From the NCBI RefSeq assembly GCF_000633255.1, contig NZ_AYMJ01000016.1, positions 1 through 64,000 of the forward strand: DNA of 64,000 nt, written 5' to 3'. Below are positions 44,549-53,150 of this stretch, in pieces (the stretch's first letter is position 1; every line of letters starts with the position of its first letter). The notes under the pieces are model-generated. The model was not told where the DNA came from, ran no database searches, and worked only from the letters and a program-made list of their open reading frames with translations. The DNA is from Pseudomonas sp. H1h (GTDB taxonomy: Bacteria > Pseudomonadota > Gammaproteobacteria > Pseudomonadales > Pseudomonadaceae). The position numbers and the translations under genes were made by a program.

Positions 44549-46774
44549 ATGAAAGCGTTCGGCAAAATCCTGGGTCTGGTACTTCTCGGGCTGTTGCTGA
44601 TCATTGTGGCGGCGGGCTTCGCCCTGACCCACCTCTTTGATCCCAACGACTACAAAGACGAGATCCGCCAGATAGCCCGCGACAAGGCCCACATCGAGCT
44701 GACGCTCAATGGCGATATCGGCTGGAGCCTGTTCCCGTGGCTCGGCCTGGAACTGCATGAGGCCAGCGTCGCCACCCTGATCAATCCGGCCGAACCGTAT
44801 GCCGATCTGCAGATGCTCGGTCTGTCCGTGCGCGTGCTGCCGCTGTTGCGCCGCGAAGTGCAGATGAGCGACGTGCGTGTCGAAGGCTTGAACCTGCGCC
44901 TGAAACGCGACAAGAACGGCCACGGCAACTGGGAAGACATCGGCAAACTGCCACCTCCCGCCACGCCTGCCGGCAGCCCGGCGCCAGCCAGCGCTCCCGC
45001 TGCTGAGGCCGCCGCCCAGCCGGAAAAACCGCCGCAGCCAATCCGGCTCGACATCGACAGCCTGACCGTCAACAACGCCCGCGTTGAATACAACGACGAG
45101 CTGACCGGCAAGCAGTACAGCGCCGAAAGCATCCAGCTAAGCACCGGCGCGGTACACGATTCGACCAATATTCCGCTGAAAGCCACGGCGTTCCTCAGCA
45201 CCAACCAGCCGGTGCTGCGGGTGCGTACCGAGCTCAACGGCGAGCTGCGCATCGAGCGCGCCCTGCAACGCTACAAGTTCGAAGACATGAAACTGTCCGG
45301 CGAACTGACTGGCGATCCGCTGCAAGGCAAGACCATGACCTTCTCTGCGCAAGGCCAGGTACTGCTGGACAAAGCCGCGAACGTCGCCGAATGGACCGGG
45401 ATCAAGATTTCTGCCAACCAGTTGCGCGCCCTGGGCGAGCTGAAAGCCAACAATCTCGACAAGACCCCGCAGATCACTGGCGGCCTCTCGATCGCCCAGT
45501 TCGATCTGGCGAAATTCGTCGACAGCATCGGCCAGACGCTGCCGGCGATGGCGCCCGGCAGCCTGAGCAAGGTCGAACTGGTCAGCCGCGTGGCCGCCAC
45601 GCCGACCAGCATCGCCCTCGACAACATCAACCTGAAACTCGACGACAGCAGCTTCAGCGGGCGCATTGCCGTTGAAGACTTCGCCAAACAGTCGCTGCGG
45701 GCGACCCTCAAGGCTGACACCTTCGACGTCGACCGTTACCTGCCGCCGAAATCGGACAAGGCCAAAAATGCCACACAGGTGCGTCAGGCCGAAGTCGCCA
45801 GTACCGAAGCCGATGCCATGGCCGGTGCCGGCTCCACACCGCTGCCGGACAAACCGAGCAAAAGCGCCTGGAGCACCGAGCGTCTATTGCCGGTCGAGCG
45901 CCTGGCCAAACTTGATGTCGACGCCGACCTGAGCTTCGGCCAACTGACCCTCGACAAGCTGCCGATCCAGAACGCCGCACTCAAGGCCAACGGCCAGGGC
46001 GGCCTGTTGACGCTGGAGAACCTGCGCGGCGGCCTGTACAACGGCGACTTCGAAGCCAAGGGCACCCTCGACGTGCGCCCGAGCGCGCCAGTGCTGAATC
46101 TGCAGACCCGGATCAACCGCGTGCCGGTCGAGAAAATCCTCGAAAGCCAGGGCAAGAACCCGCCGGCCAAAGGTCTGGTTACCCTGACCAGCAGCATCAC
46201 CGGCAGCGGCAACAGCCAACAGGCGCTGATCGAAACCCTCAACGGCAACGCCAGTTTCGTGATCAACAACGGCGTGCTGCTCAACGCCAACCTTGAACAG
46301 CAACTGTGCAAAGGCATCGCCACCCTCAACCGCAAAACCCTCAGCGGCGAGCCGCGAGGCAAGGACACGCCATTTCAGGAGCTCAAGGGCAACCTGACCT
46401 TGCGCAACGGCGTCGCCAGCAACCCGGACCTGAAAGTGCGCATCCCGGGCATGACCGTAAACGGTGACGGCGACATCGACCTGCGGGTGCTGGGCATGGA
46501 TTACCGCGTCGGCATCATCGTCGAAGGCGACACTAGCGCCATGCCGGACCCGGCCTGTCAGGTCGGCGAGAAATTCGTCGGCATCGAATGGCCGCTGCGC
46601 TGCCGTGGCCCACTGGAACTGGGCGCCAAGGCCTGCCGCGTGGACAACGAACGCCTGGGTCAGGTCGCGACCAAAATGGCCGGCGACAAGCTCAGTGAAA
46701 AGATCGACGAGAAATTGGGCGACAAAGTCAGCCCGGAACTGAAAAACGCATTGAAGGGGCTGTTCAAGCGATGA
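44549..46774 (+). CDS. AsmA family envelope protein
   Basis: A 741-residue protein with one N-terminal membrane helix (about 6-28, ILGLVLLGLLLIIVAAGFALTH) and a large periplasmic part; AsmA-like proteins are thought to help phospholipid or outer-membrane protein traffic. The hallmark FDPNDYKDEIRQIARDKAHIELTLNGDIGWSLFPWLGLEL (about 31-70) is present, with DVRVEGLNLRLKRDKNGHGNW near 110, and the C-terminal AsmA repeat region near 590-700. There is a low-complexity Pro/Ala linker (about 135-160). Its stop overlaps the mutY start (ATGA), so the two are coupled. Confidence 0.93.
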   Translation: MKAFGKILGLVLLGLLLIIVAAGFALTHLFDPNDYKDEIRQIARDKAHIELTLNGDIGWSLFPWLGLELHEASVATLINPAEPYADLQMLGLSVRVLPLLRREVQMSDVRVEGLNLRLKRDKNGHGNWEDIGKLPPPATPAGSPAPASAPAAEAAAQPEKPPQPIRLDIDSLTVNNARVEYNDELTGKQYSAESIQLSTGAVHDSTNIPLKATAFLSTNQPVLRVRTELNGELRIERALQRYKFEDMKLSGELTGDPLQGKTMTFSAQGQVLLDKAANVAEWTGIKISANQLRALGELKANNLDKTPQITGGLSIAQFDLAKFVDSIGQTLPAMAPGSLSKVELVSRVAATPTSIALDNINLKLDDSSFSGRIAVEDFAKQSLRATLKADTFDVDRYLPPKSDKAKNATQVRQAEVASTEADAMAGAGSTPLPDKPSKSAWSTERLLPVERLAKLDVDADLSFGQLTLDKLPIQNAALKANGQGGLLTLENLRGGLYNGDFEAKGTLDVRPSAPVLNLQTRINRVPVEKILESQGKNPPAKGLVTLTSSITGSGNSQQALIETLNGNASFVINNGVLLNANLEQQLCKGIATLNRKTLSGEPRGKDTPFQELKGNLTLRNGVASNPDLKVRIPGMTVNGDGDIDLRVLGMDYRVGIIVEGDTSAMPDPACQVGEKFVGIEWPLRCRGPLELGAKACRVDNERLGQVATKMAGDKLSEKIDEKLGDKVSPELKNALKGLFKR

Positions 46775-47838
46775 GAGCGGAGCAGTTTTCCACGGCGGTG
46801 CTGGAATGGTTCGACCGCCACGGCCGCCACGATTTGCCTTGGCAGCAAGACATCAATCCGTATCGGGTGTGGGTCTCGGAGATCATGTTGCAGCAGACCC
46901 AAGTCAGCACCGTGCTCAATTACTTCGACCGCTTCATGGCCGCGCTGCCGACGGTTCAAGCGCTGGCCGAGGCACCGGAGGACGAAGTGCTGCACCTGTG
47001 GACCGGGCTGGGCTACTACACCCGCGCGCGCAATCTGCAGAAGACCGCGAAGATCGTCGTCAGCCAGTACGGCGGCGAATTTCCGCGTGACGTCGAAAAG
47101 CTTACGGATCTGCCGGGTATCGGCCTGTCCACCGCCGGGGCTATCGCCAGCATCAGCATGGGCCTGCGCGCGCCGATCCTCGACGGCAACGTAAAACGCG
47201 TTCTGGCGCGATTCACTGCGCAAGAGGGGTATCCGGGCGAGCCTAAGGTCGCAAAGCAACTGTGGGCCAACGCAGAGCGTTTCACGCCGCACGATCGGGT
47301 CAACGCCTACACCCAGGCGATGATGGACCTCGGCGCCACGCTGTGCACCCGCAGCAAACCGAGCTGTCTGCTGTGCCCGTTGGAAAAGGGCTGCGAAGCA
47401 CACATGCTCGGCCTGGAGACGCGCTACCCGATCCCCAAGCCGCGCAAAGCCATCCCGCAGAAACGCACACTGATGCCGATGCTGGCCAATGGCGAAGGCG
47501 CGATTCTGCTTTATCGCCGCCCTTCCAGCGGCCTGTGGGGCGGTTTGTGGAGCCTGCCGGAACTCGAAGACCTCGACGACCTGCAACACCTCGCCGATCA
47601 GCACTCGCTGACGATGGGCGAACAGCAGGCGCTGCCGAGCCTTGTCCACACGTTCAGCCATTTCCAGCTGTCCATCGAACCCTGGCTGGTTCAGGTACAG
47701 GAGGCCGTCCATCACGTGGCCGAGGCCGACTGGCTCTGGTATAACCTCGCCACCCCGCCGCGCCTGGGCCTTGCTGCCCCGGTCAAAACCTTGCTCGAAC
47801 GCGCGGCCGCCGTCTTGAATGCAGGAGAGTCGTCATGA
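46771..47838 (+). CDS. mutY: Adenine DNA glycosylase MutY
   Basis: Removes adenine opposite 8-oxoguanine or guanine. It has 355 residues: catalytic Glu in [19 protein letters not shown] (about 31-49), helix-hairpin-helix [21 protein letters not shown] with the nearby Asp in [13 protein letters not shown] (about 140), the [4Fe-4S] motif [17 protein letters not shown] (C-x6-C-x2-C-x5-C, about 192-208) and a C-terminal NUDIX-like domain (about 230-345) that reads 8-oxoG. It is coupled to asmA upstream and yggX downstream by ATGA overlaps. Confidence 0.97.
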   Translation: MRAEQFSTAVLEWFDRHGRHDLPWQQDINPYRVWVSEIMLQQTQVSTVLNYFDRFMAALPTVQALAEAPEDEVLHLWTGLGYYTRARNLQKTAKIVVSQYGGEFPRDVEKLTDLPGIGLSTAGAIASISMGLRAPILDGNVKRVLARFTAQEGYPGEPKVAKQLWANAERFTPHDRVNAYTQAMMDLGATLCTRSKPSCLLCPLEKGCEAHMLGLETRYPIPKPRKAIPQKRTLMPMLANGEGAILLYRRPSSGLWGGLWSLPELEDLDDLQHLADQHSLTMGEQQALPSLVHTFSHFQLSIEPWLVQVQEAVHHVAEADWLWYNLATPPRLGLAAPVKTLLERAAAVLNAGESS

Positions 47839-48107
47839 CCCGCACCGTAATGTGCCGTAAGTACAAAGAACAATTGCCAGGACTGGAACGCCCTCCGTAC
47901 CCGGGTGCCAAAGGTCAGGACATTTTCGACCACGTCTCCGCCAAGGCCTGGGCTGATTGGCAGAAACACCAGACCCTGCTGATCAACGAAAAGCGTCTGA
48001 ACATGATGAACGCCGAAGATCGCAAATTTCTTCAGGGCGAAATGGACAAGTACTTCTCCGGCGAGGAATACGCTCAAGCCGAAGGCTACGTTCCGCCTGC
48101 AGAGTAA
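47835..48107 (+). CDS. yggX: Fe(2+)-trafficking protein YggX
   Basis: A 90-residue cytosolic protein that helps iron delivery and protects Fe-S clusters from oxidation. The N-terminal [61 protein letters not shown] is the family pattern, with the single conserved Cys at about 7. It is joined to mutY by an ATGA overlap; MutY holds an Fe-S cluster, which makes the linkage sensible, and the pair is common in gamma-proteobacteria. Confidence 0.96.
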   Translation: MTRTVMCRKYKEQLPGLERPPYPGAKGQDIFDHVSAKAWADWQKHQTLLINEKRLNMMNAEDRKFLQGEMDKYFSGEEYAQAEGYVPPAE

Positions 48108-48171
48108 ACCCCGCAAATCGGGGGTCGGATCGTAAGCGACGGAATTAATTTAAGAAATTTTAAAAAAGTCG

Positions 48172-48200
48172 TTGACGTAAATCCGAAAAACCCTTTTAAT
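48172..48200 (+). promoter_or_regulatory. Sigma70 promoter of tRNA-Phe
   Basis: TTGACG at 48172, 17-base spacer, TTTAAT at 48195, then GCGCC, a G+C-rich discriminator typical of stable RNA genes, and the tRNA 11 bases later. Confidence 0.75.
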
Positions 48201-48210
48201 GCGCCCCGTT

Positions 48211-48286
48211 GCCCAGATAGCTCAGTCGGTAGAGCAGGGGATTGAAAATCCCCGTGTCGGCGGTTCGATTCCGTCTCTGGGCACCA
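48211..48286 (+). tRNA. tRNA-Phe (anticodon GAA)
   Basis: 76 bases from GCCCAGATAGCTCAGTCGG to the encoded CCA. The acceptor arms GCCCAGA and TCTGGGC pair, the D arm is TAGCTCAGTCGGTAGAGCA, the anticodon arm is GGGGATTGAAAATCCCC with GAA at 48244-48246, and the T arm is GGCGGTTCGATTCCGTC. A terminator follows 11 bases later. Confidence 0.97.
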
Positions 48287-48296
48287 AATACCGAAA

Positions 48297-48326
48297 ACCC
48301 TGAATCGCAAGATTCAGGGTTTTTTT
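48297..48326 (+). terminator. Rho-independent terminator of tRNA-Phe
   Basis: ACCCTGAATC-GCAA-GATTCAGGGT with a 10-base stem and a GCAA tetraloop, followed by TTTTTT. Confidence 0.93.
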
Positions 48327-48376
48327 ATGCCTGCGATTTGATGACGGCTCAATCAGTCCTTTTGCGCAGCCCGGAA

Positions 48377-48412
48377 AAAACCCGCGAGCCCTTCACAGGC
48401 GTCGCGGGTTTT
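48377..48412. terminator. Second, bidirectional terminator
   Basis: AAAACCCGCGA and TCGCGGGTTTT form an 11-base stem around a 14-base loop, after the tRNA-Phe terminator and ahead of the next gene. The A/T tails make it work in both directions. Confidence 0.75.
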
Positions 48413-48554
48413 GTCGTTTCAGGCGATCGGCAAGGCATCGACCCGCTCAACGCAAATCTGTCATTGCTCATTGAGTTTTCAACCTCGACGGGTTTCGGCG
48501 AATGGCGATCCGCGCTACTTTGGCCGCACCTTAAGGAAGAGGGTCATCCACTCG

Positions 48555-48905
48555 ATGAACCAGAAAAGAACCCGCGTGCCCCTGCCCCATCCGCCGCCCT
48601 ATCGCCAGAGCCGGGTAGCGTTCTGGCTGACGGTACTCGTCGGCGTGCTGATCGCCTTCGTCATCGGCGCATCGATCTATCTGATCATCCACAGTTTGAT
48701 CAGCGGCTCCATCACCACATGGAACCGATCAGGCCCGCGCCATACCTACACCCTCGCGCTACAACCCCGAATGTATTGGTTCGAGATCGTGTCGCAGTGC
48801 ATCGGCACCGTATTCCTGGTGGCCATCAGCTGGATCGGATTATGGATTTACCGAATGGCGCACGAGCCAACCGACAAGCCGAAGGCCAAACGCACACGGC
48901 AATAA
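48555..48905 (+). CDS. Small two-helix membrane protein, unknown
   Basis: A 116-residue protein with a proline-rich, basic N-terminus (MNQKRTRVPLPHPPPYRQSRVAF), two membrane helices (about 24-49, LTVLVGVLIAFVIGASIYLIIHSLI, and about 79-100, IVSQCIGTVFLVAISWIGLWIYR) and a short charged tail rich in Lys. I recognise no family. A larger in-frame ORF starting at 48411 is not convincing since it runs through a terminator. It is convergent with the YceK-like gene 13 bases away. Confidence 0.6.
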   Translation: MNQKRTRVPLPHPPPYRQSRVAFWLTVLVGVLIAFVIGASIYLIIHSLISGSITTWNRSGPRHTYTLALQPRMYWFEIVSQCIGTVFLVAISWIGLWIYRMAHEPTDKPKAKRTRQ

Positions 48906-48918
48906 GTGAAGACTCCCT

Positions 48919-49200
48919 TCAGAGGGTGTTGACGTAATCCACCGGCAGCAAGACCGTGTCGAGCGCAGCGTCTACCGGCAGGGAGACGACGGTAATCAGC
49001 GGACAAACGATCATCATGTAACAGATGACCGCGGACGGCATGCCGTCTCCCCCTCTCACGCCGAGCAAGTGCAAGTTGCCATCGACGCCTTTGTAATACG
49101 GCTCTTCAGAAGCACCGTTCATGCGCCCCATCATCGTTCCACAACCGGCCAACAACAAAGCCAGGCTCACCGCTGAGCCAACGCGCAAAATCCCTTTCAA
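48919..49200 (-). CDS. YceK/YidQ family lipoprotein
   Basis: A lipoprotein of about 93 residues with lipobox LLLAGC (Cys about 20) and the family pattern YYKGVDGNLHLLGVRGG...VCPLITVVSLPVDAALDTVLLPVDYVNTL. A TTG at 49200, eight bases after GAAGGA, gives a clean signal peptide (MKGILRVGSAVSLALLLAGC) and I prefer it; GTG 49227 in the same frame lacks a ribosome site. Its function is unknown. It is convergent with the two-helix protein at 48555. Confidence 0.8.
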   Translation of the reverse strand: MKGILRVGSAVSLALLLAGCGTMMGRMNGASEEPYYKGVDGNLHLLGVRGGDGMPSAVICYMMIVCPLITVVSLPVDAALDTVLLPVDYVNTL

Positions 49201-49284
49201 ACCCGCACTTCCTTCGCCACCAAACACAAGGCGCGGGATTGTACCCGCGCCCTTGCTTTACGACTGCATCAATCGCCAGTCACT

Positions 49285-49725
49285 TCAACTCCAGTGAAAC
49301 ACCAGATTGCGCGCCGTGCCGCTGCCGACGTCAGTCACATCGCGCCGCTCCTGACCATTGAGCGTGGCTCGCACGATGTACTTGCCTGGTGGCAATTGCA
49401 CATACACCAGCGGCCCCGCCTGATTGAGCGTCAGCACAGGTTGCCCCGAGGCTTTTTCAATCGTCACGTCGACGTTGGCGGCGTACTCGTTTTGCATGCC
49501 GACCGAATAGGTCATGTGCAGGTTGTAGCCGGAGGTTTGCTGGATGGCTTTTGACTCGTCCAGGCCGATCCCGCCGGACAGGTAGTTGATGCCGTTTTGC
49601 TGTTGTTGCTGGACTTGCACGCCGGCACTGTCGACCGGTTCCAGGTTGGCGGCCTGCGACATGACAGGCAACAGCAGCCAACCGACAGCGGCGAACGGCA
49701 GCATGAATGAACGAATGTTTTTCAT
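49285..49725 (-). CDS. Exported carboxypeptidase-regulatory-like domain protein
   Basis: A 146-residue exported protein from ATG 49725: signal peptide MKNIRSFMLPFAAVGWLLLPVMSQAA, then a short Gln-rich piece and a beta-sandwich-like C-terminus (about 70-146: VDVTIEKASGQPVLTLNQAGPLVYVQLPPGKYIVRATLNGQERRDVTDVGSG), the pattern of carboxypeptidase-regulatory or prealbumin-like modules. The frame to 49755 adds ten residues without a ribosome site. The function is unknown. It sits beside the YceK-like lipoprotein, on the same strand. Confidence 0.75.
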   Translation of the reverse strand: MKNIRSFMLPFAAVGWLLLPVMSQAANLEPVDSAGVQVQQQQQNGINYLSGGIGLDESKAIQQTSGYNLHMTYSVGMQNEYAANVDVTIEKASGQPVLTLNQAGPLVYVQLPPGKYIVRATLNGQERRDVTDVGSGTARNLVFHWS

Positions 49726-49982
49726 GATGGCGACTCCCGGGTTCAGAGAACCCAATCGTTACCCTTTTTTAGATTTGGCCCCGCGAGGCTTGTTTTAGAT
49801 TGATTGGAACTTGGCGCGTGTACGAAATGGACTACAGATCATTGCTCGCAACCACGCCTTTTGTCGGCAACGTCCTGCAATACCCATCCCGTCTTCCTGC
49901 TGCCTTCACAGGCTCGCCCGACATCGCCGGCCGGCGACGCTTGGCATGCTTTGCATCTGTTTCCAATCATGCGGAAGACTCG

Positions 49983-51041
49983 ATGAGCCAGGTAAAACCG
50001 ACTGACGCGCAAGACCCGAACATCGATTCATTGCTGGGGGAATTGGGCGAACTGATTCGTCAGGCGCGGCAAAAAGTGCTGCGTGCGGTTGATACGATTC
50101 AAGTGCAGACCTGTTGGCAGATCGGCCGGCATATTGTCGAGTTCGAGCAGCAAGGCGCCCAGCGTGCGGGGTATGGCAAGCAGCTGCTGGCCTTGTTGGC
50201 GAAGGATTTGACGGCGCAGTTCGGGAAGGGGTTTGATGAAACCAATCTTCGGAAGATGCGCCTGTTTTATCAGTTGTTCCCAATTCGAGACGCACTGCGT
50301 CTCGAATTGAGCTGGACTCACTATCGCAGGCTGCTGCGGGTCGAAAGCGCAAAAGCGCGCCAGTGGTACGTGGAAGAAACCGCCAATCTGAACTGGTCCA
50401 GCCGCGCCCTTGATCGCCAGATCAATACGCTCTACTACGAGCGACTGCTGATGAGTCGAGACAAAGCCGATGTGATCGAAGAAGCCAGCACCCACATTGC
50501 AGCCATGAAACCCCATCCCCGGGAATTCATTCGCGACCCCGTCATACTCGAATTTCTTGGGCTACCGTCGGCCGGCAAGGTCAGGGAAAGCCGTCTTGAG
50601 CAGGCCCGCATCGACCATCTGCAGGGCTTTCTCCTGGAACTGGGTAAAGGCTTTTCCTTTGTCGCTCGGCAACAACGCATCAGTACCGATGGCGACGATC
50701 TTTACATCGATCTGGTGTTCTACAACTACTTGCTCAAATGCTTCGTGATCATTGATCTCAAACGCGGACGGCTCAGCGCCGGCGACGTCGGGCAAATGGA
50801 CATGTACGTGCGCATGTACGACGAACTCAAGCGCAGTGAGGGCGACAAGCCGACCGTCGGGATCATTCTGTGTGCCGAGAGCAACGACTCGGTCGCGCGT
50901 TACTCGATGCTCAAGGGCAATGAGCAACTGTTTGCCAGCAGTTACAAGACGATACTGCCGAGTGAGGAAGAACTGCGCGCCGAACTCAATCGGGAACAGG
51001 CCTTGATCGAAGAACGCCTGCGCCTTCAATCCTCGGAATAG
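49983..51041 (+). CDS. YhcG-type PDDEXK nuclease domain protein (DUF1016)
   Basis: A 352-residue protein of the YhcG/DUF1016 family. The N-terminal helical DUF1016 module (about 15-185: TCWQIGRHIVEFEQQGAQRAGYGKQLLALLAKDL, FGKGFDETNLRKMRLFYQLF, ELSWTHYRRLLRVESAKARQWYVEE) precedes a PD-(D/E)XK nuclease core (about 200-340) with Asp in YIDLVFYNY (about 242) and IDLK (about 257-260). The start ATG 49983 has GGAAG 6 bases upstream; earlier in-frame codons lack homology. The exact role is unknown, although relatives occur in restriction and mobile-element contexts. The gene carries a perfect palindrome (listed separately). Confidence 0.88.
   Translation: MSQVKPTDAQDPNIDSLLGELGELIRQARQKVLRAVDTIQVQTCWQIGRHIVEFEQQGAQRAGYGKQLLALLAKDLTAQFGKGFDETNLRKMRLFYQLFPIRDALRLELSWTHYRRLLRVESAKARQWYVEETANLNWSSRALDRQINTLYYERLLMSRDKADVIEEASTHIAAMKPHPREFIRDPVILEFLGLPSAGKVRESRLEQARIDHLQGFLLELGKGFSFVARQQRISTDGDDLYIDLVFYNYLLKCFVIIDLKRGRLSAGDVGQMDMYVRMYDELKRSEGDKPTVGIILCAESNDSVARYSMLKGNEQLFASSYKTILPSEEELRAELNREQALIEERLRLQSSE
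50281..50309. repeat. Perfect 14+1+14 palindrome inside the yhcG-like gene
   Basis: CAATTCGAGACGCA, one base C, then TGCGTCTCGAATTG: every base of the two 14-base arms pairs. In frame it codes PIRDALRLEL, about residues 100-109 of the nuclease, at the junction before the conserved SWTHYRRLL block. Confidence 0.95.
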
Positions 51042-51108
51042 CAACTGCGGATTGTTCCCGGATGGCGCTAAGACTATTGTTGGCAGCTCCTCGAAAAGGT
51101 CGAAAGCG

Positions 51109-52083
51109 ATGAGCTGTCAGGATGCGCCAGCAACGCAAGACACGCAGTCAAAGTCGCCGGCTTTGACTGATAAACACGGCGAGGCTTTCAAGGAAGTCGC
51201 CGCCGATAGCTTTGTGCTCGGCGGTTTCATCTGGCGGCACACCCTGCCCGATGCACAACGCCCGGTGGTCATCATCAACGCTGCCACCTCGGTACGCTGC
51301 CGACATTACTCGCGCTTCGCCGATTATCTGTTCACCAACGGTTTCGACGTGATCACCTATGACTACCGGGGTATCGGCGAATCCCGCCCGGCAACCCTGA
51401 AAGGCCTCGAGGCCTCATGGACCGATTGGGGTGCGCTGGATTTCGAGGCGATGCTAAAACGCGCACAACGGGAATTCCCCGGCCAGCCCATCGACGTGGT
51501 CGGTCACAGCTTCGGCGGCTGCGCAGCTGGGCTTGGCGAGTCGGGACAGGTCATTCGTCGGCTGGTGACGGTCGGCGCGCAGTTCGCTTACTGGCGCGAC
51601 TATGCGTCGGAACAGCGCTGGCGCATGTTCGGCAAATGGCATTTGCTGATGCCGCTGCTGACGCGCTTCTGTGGCTATTTCCCCGGCAAGCGCCTCGGCT
51701 GGCTGGAGGACACGCCCGCCGGCGTCGTACGCGACTGGAGCACGCCTACAGCGCGATATGAGCAACGCCCGAGCGGCCGCAGACTGCTGAAGGCTTCCGG
51801 GCGACTGCCCTTCGCCAACGTCCGCGCCAAGACCCTGGCGATCAGCATCAGCGACGACCCCTACGGCACCGTCGCAGCCATCGAACGCCTGCTCGGCTAC
51901 TTCAGCCATGCGCACAAAACCCACCTGCGCATCGAGCCGCAGGACATTGGCGAACAACAAGTCGGACATTTCGCCTTTTTTCGCAGCGCATACCAAGCCA
52001 CACTATGGCCCATCGCTCTGACCTGGCTGCAAACCGGCGAGCTGGCCCCCGACTCACCCGGGCGGACAGTACCGCGCAGCTGA
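51109..52083 (+). CDS. Alpha/beta hydrolase fold protein
   Basis: A 324-residue cytosolic alpha/beta hydrolase. VVIINAATSVRCRHYSRFADYLFTNGFDVITYDYRGIGES (about 53-92) is strand 3 to 5 with the oxyanion region; the nucleophile elbow is GHSFGG (about 130-135), with Ser as nucleophile; late DDPYG and GHFAFFRS carry the expected Asp and His. The substrate is unknown; COG4757-like proteins of this sort are often called predicted alpha/beta hydrolases. ATG 51109 has the start context CGAAAGCGATG. It precedes the two basic small proteins at 28 bases and may be cotranscribed. Confidence 0.82.
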   Translation: MSCQDAPATQDTQSKSPALTDKHGEAFKEVAADSFVLGGFIWRHTLPDAQRPVVIINAATSVRCRHYSRFADYLFTNGFDVITYDYRGIGESRPATLKGLEASWTDWGALDFEAMLKRAQREFPGQPIDVVGHSFGGCAAGLGESGQVIRRLVTVGAQFAYWRDYASEQRWRMFGKWHLLMPLLTRFCGYFPGKRLGWLEDTPAGVVRDWSTPTARYEQRPSGRRLLKASGRLPFANVRAKTLAISISDDPYGTVAAIERLLGYFSHAHKTHLRIEPQDIGEQQVGHFAFFRSAYQATLWPIALTWLQTGELAPDSPGRTVPRS

Positions 52084-52111
52084 GCCCTTTCCACGCACGA
52101 CGGAACACACC

Positions 52112-52525
52112 ATGGCCTCCGCCAACAAGCAGCAAAAACGCGCCGCCCGGGCCAAGACCAAGGCCAAGCAGAACCGCACCAAACGCGCCGAGGCGCCGGT
52201 CGAACTGGATCCGAACGATGACCGCATCGATTTCGAGTCGGTGGACCTGACCGAATTGTTCAAGAAAATGATCGACGCCGAGAAGATCAGCCAGCAAGCG
52301 CTGTGCACCGCGTTCCTCGAAGACCCGTTGCTCGAGTTGGTCTACGAGCAAGAGGGCGAAGAAGGTGCGATGGACTTCATCCTCGCCGCACTGATCGAGT
52401 ATCGCCAGTGGTCGAAAGAGACCGACGAAGCCGGCGCGCTGGCCTGGATCGAATCCCCGGCCTTCCAGGCCGACTATGTGGCGGCGTCCGACGCGATCGC
52501 CGCACAAACCCAACAGAAGAACTGA
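52112..52525 (+). CDS. Hypothetical protein with basic N-terminus, first tandem copy
   Basis: A 137-residue soluble protein. The N-terminal 25 residues are extremely basic (MASANKQQKRAARAKTKAKQ) and probably disordered; the rest is acidic and helical (FESVDLTELFKKMIDAEKISQQALCTAFLEDPLLELVYEQEG...FILAALIEYRQWSKETDEAGALAWIESPAFQADYVAAS). I recognise no named domain. The next gene is a diverged paralog 7 bases downstream with the same design. The start has no strong ribosome site (CACGACGGAACACACCATG; GGA 12 bases upstream). Confidence 0.75.
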   Translation: MASANKQQKRAARAKTKAKQNRTKRAEAPVELDPNDDRIDFESVDLTELFKKMIDAEKISQQALCTAFLEDPLLELVYEQEGEEGAMDFILAALIEYRQWSKETDEAGALAWIESPAFQADYVAASDAIAAQTQQKN

Positions 52526-52531
52526 GTTCCC

Positions 52532-52984
52532 ATGGCATCCCTGAACAAGCAACAGAAACGCGCCAAACGCGCCAAGGCCAAAGCCAAGCAGATCCGCATG
52601 GTCGGCCGTAAGCCGCTGGACCAGGACGATGATCTCGGGCATCTGGCCGAGCCGATCCCTGAATACACCCTGGCAATGTTCAGCAAAATGCGCGACGCCG
52701 AAGCCGTCAGCCGCAACGACATGCTGCTGACGTTGCTGCGTGAGCTGGCGTTCATCATCGTTGACCATCCTGAGCTGCTGGACATGGAAAACGCCGAAAA
52801 CGAAGGCATGGCCGCCACCCACCTGGCCGCCGACATGCTGATCGACTACCGCATGTGGGCCGACGGCATGGACATCGAAACCGCACAGGCCTGGCTGAGC
52901 GAGCCGCAGTTCATCACCGACTTCGGGGTTGCGCTGGATACTTACGGCAAGTCGATGGATACGCAGGAAGAAAAGAGCGAATAA
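52532..52984 (+). CDS. Hypothetical protein with basic N-terminus, second tandem copy
   Basis: A 150-residue paralog of the gene before it: MASLNKQQKRAKRAKAKAKQ at the N-terminus, then YTLAMFSKMRDAEAVSRNDMLLTLLRELAFIIVDHPELLDMENAENEGMAATHLAADMLIDYRMWADGMDIETAQAWLSEPQFITDFGVALD. The common part is 'M.DAE.(I/V)S', 'YR.W....D...A.AW(I/L).(S/E)P.F..D...A.D' and the basic head. A terminator follows at 52996. No function is known; basic head plus acidic helical body suggests binding of RNA or DNA, which is inference only. Confidence 0.75.
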   Translation: MASLNKQQKRAKRAKAKAKQIRMVGRKPLDQDDDLGHLAEPIPEYTLAMFSKMRDAEAVSRNDMLLTLLRELAFIIVDHPELLDMENAENEGMAATHLAADMLIDYRMWADGMDIETAQAWLSEPQFITDFGVALDTYGKSMDTQEEKSE

Positions 52985-52995
52985 ACCCCGCTCCG

Positions 52996-53037
52996 AAACA
53001 AAAACGGCCGCTCGTCATCACTGACAGCGGCCGTTTT
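52996..53037. terminator. Terminator, first copy of a 42-bp direct repeat
   Basis: AAACAAAAACGGCCGCT...AGCGGCCGTTTT: a hairpin ACGGCCGCT / AGCGGCCGT with 13-base loop and T tail, ending the gene at 52532. The identical 42 bases recur at 53801-53842, on the far side of vapBC. Confidence 0.9.
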
Positions 53038-53087
53038 TTTATTTGGGCGATTCGAAAGCCCTCCGTCCGAGAGCAATGTATATCCCA

Positions 53088-53115
53088 TTGACATATCCCA
53101 ACCGCAACCTATTCT
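53088..53115 (+). promoter_or_regulatory. Sigma70 promoter of vapBC
   Basis: TTGACA at 53088, 16-base spacer, TATTCT at 53110; the expected start near 53122 is about 29 bases before the vapB ATG, whose ribosome site is GGAGG at 53140. Confidence 0.7.
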
Positions 53116-53150
53116 TGCTTCATTGCAGACGCAGACATTGGAGGCCGAAT

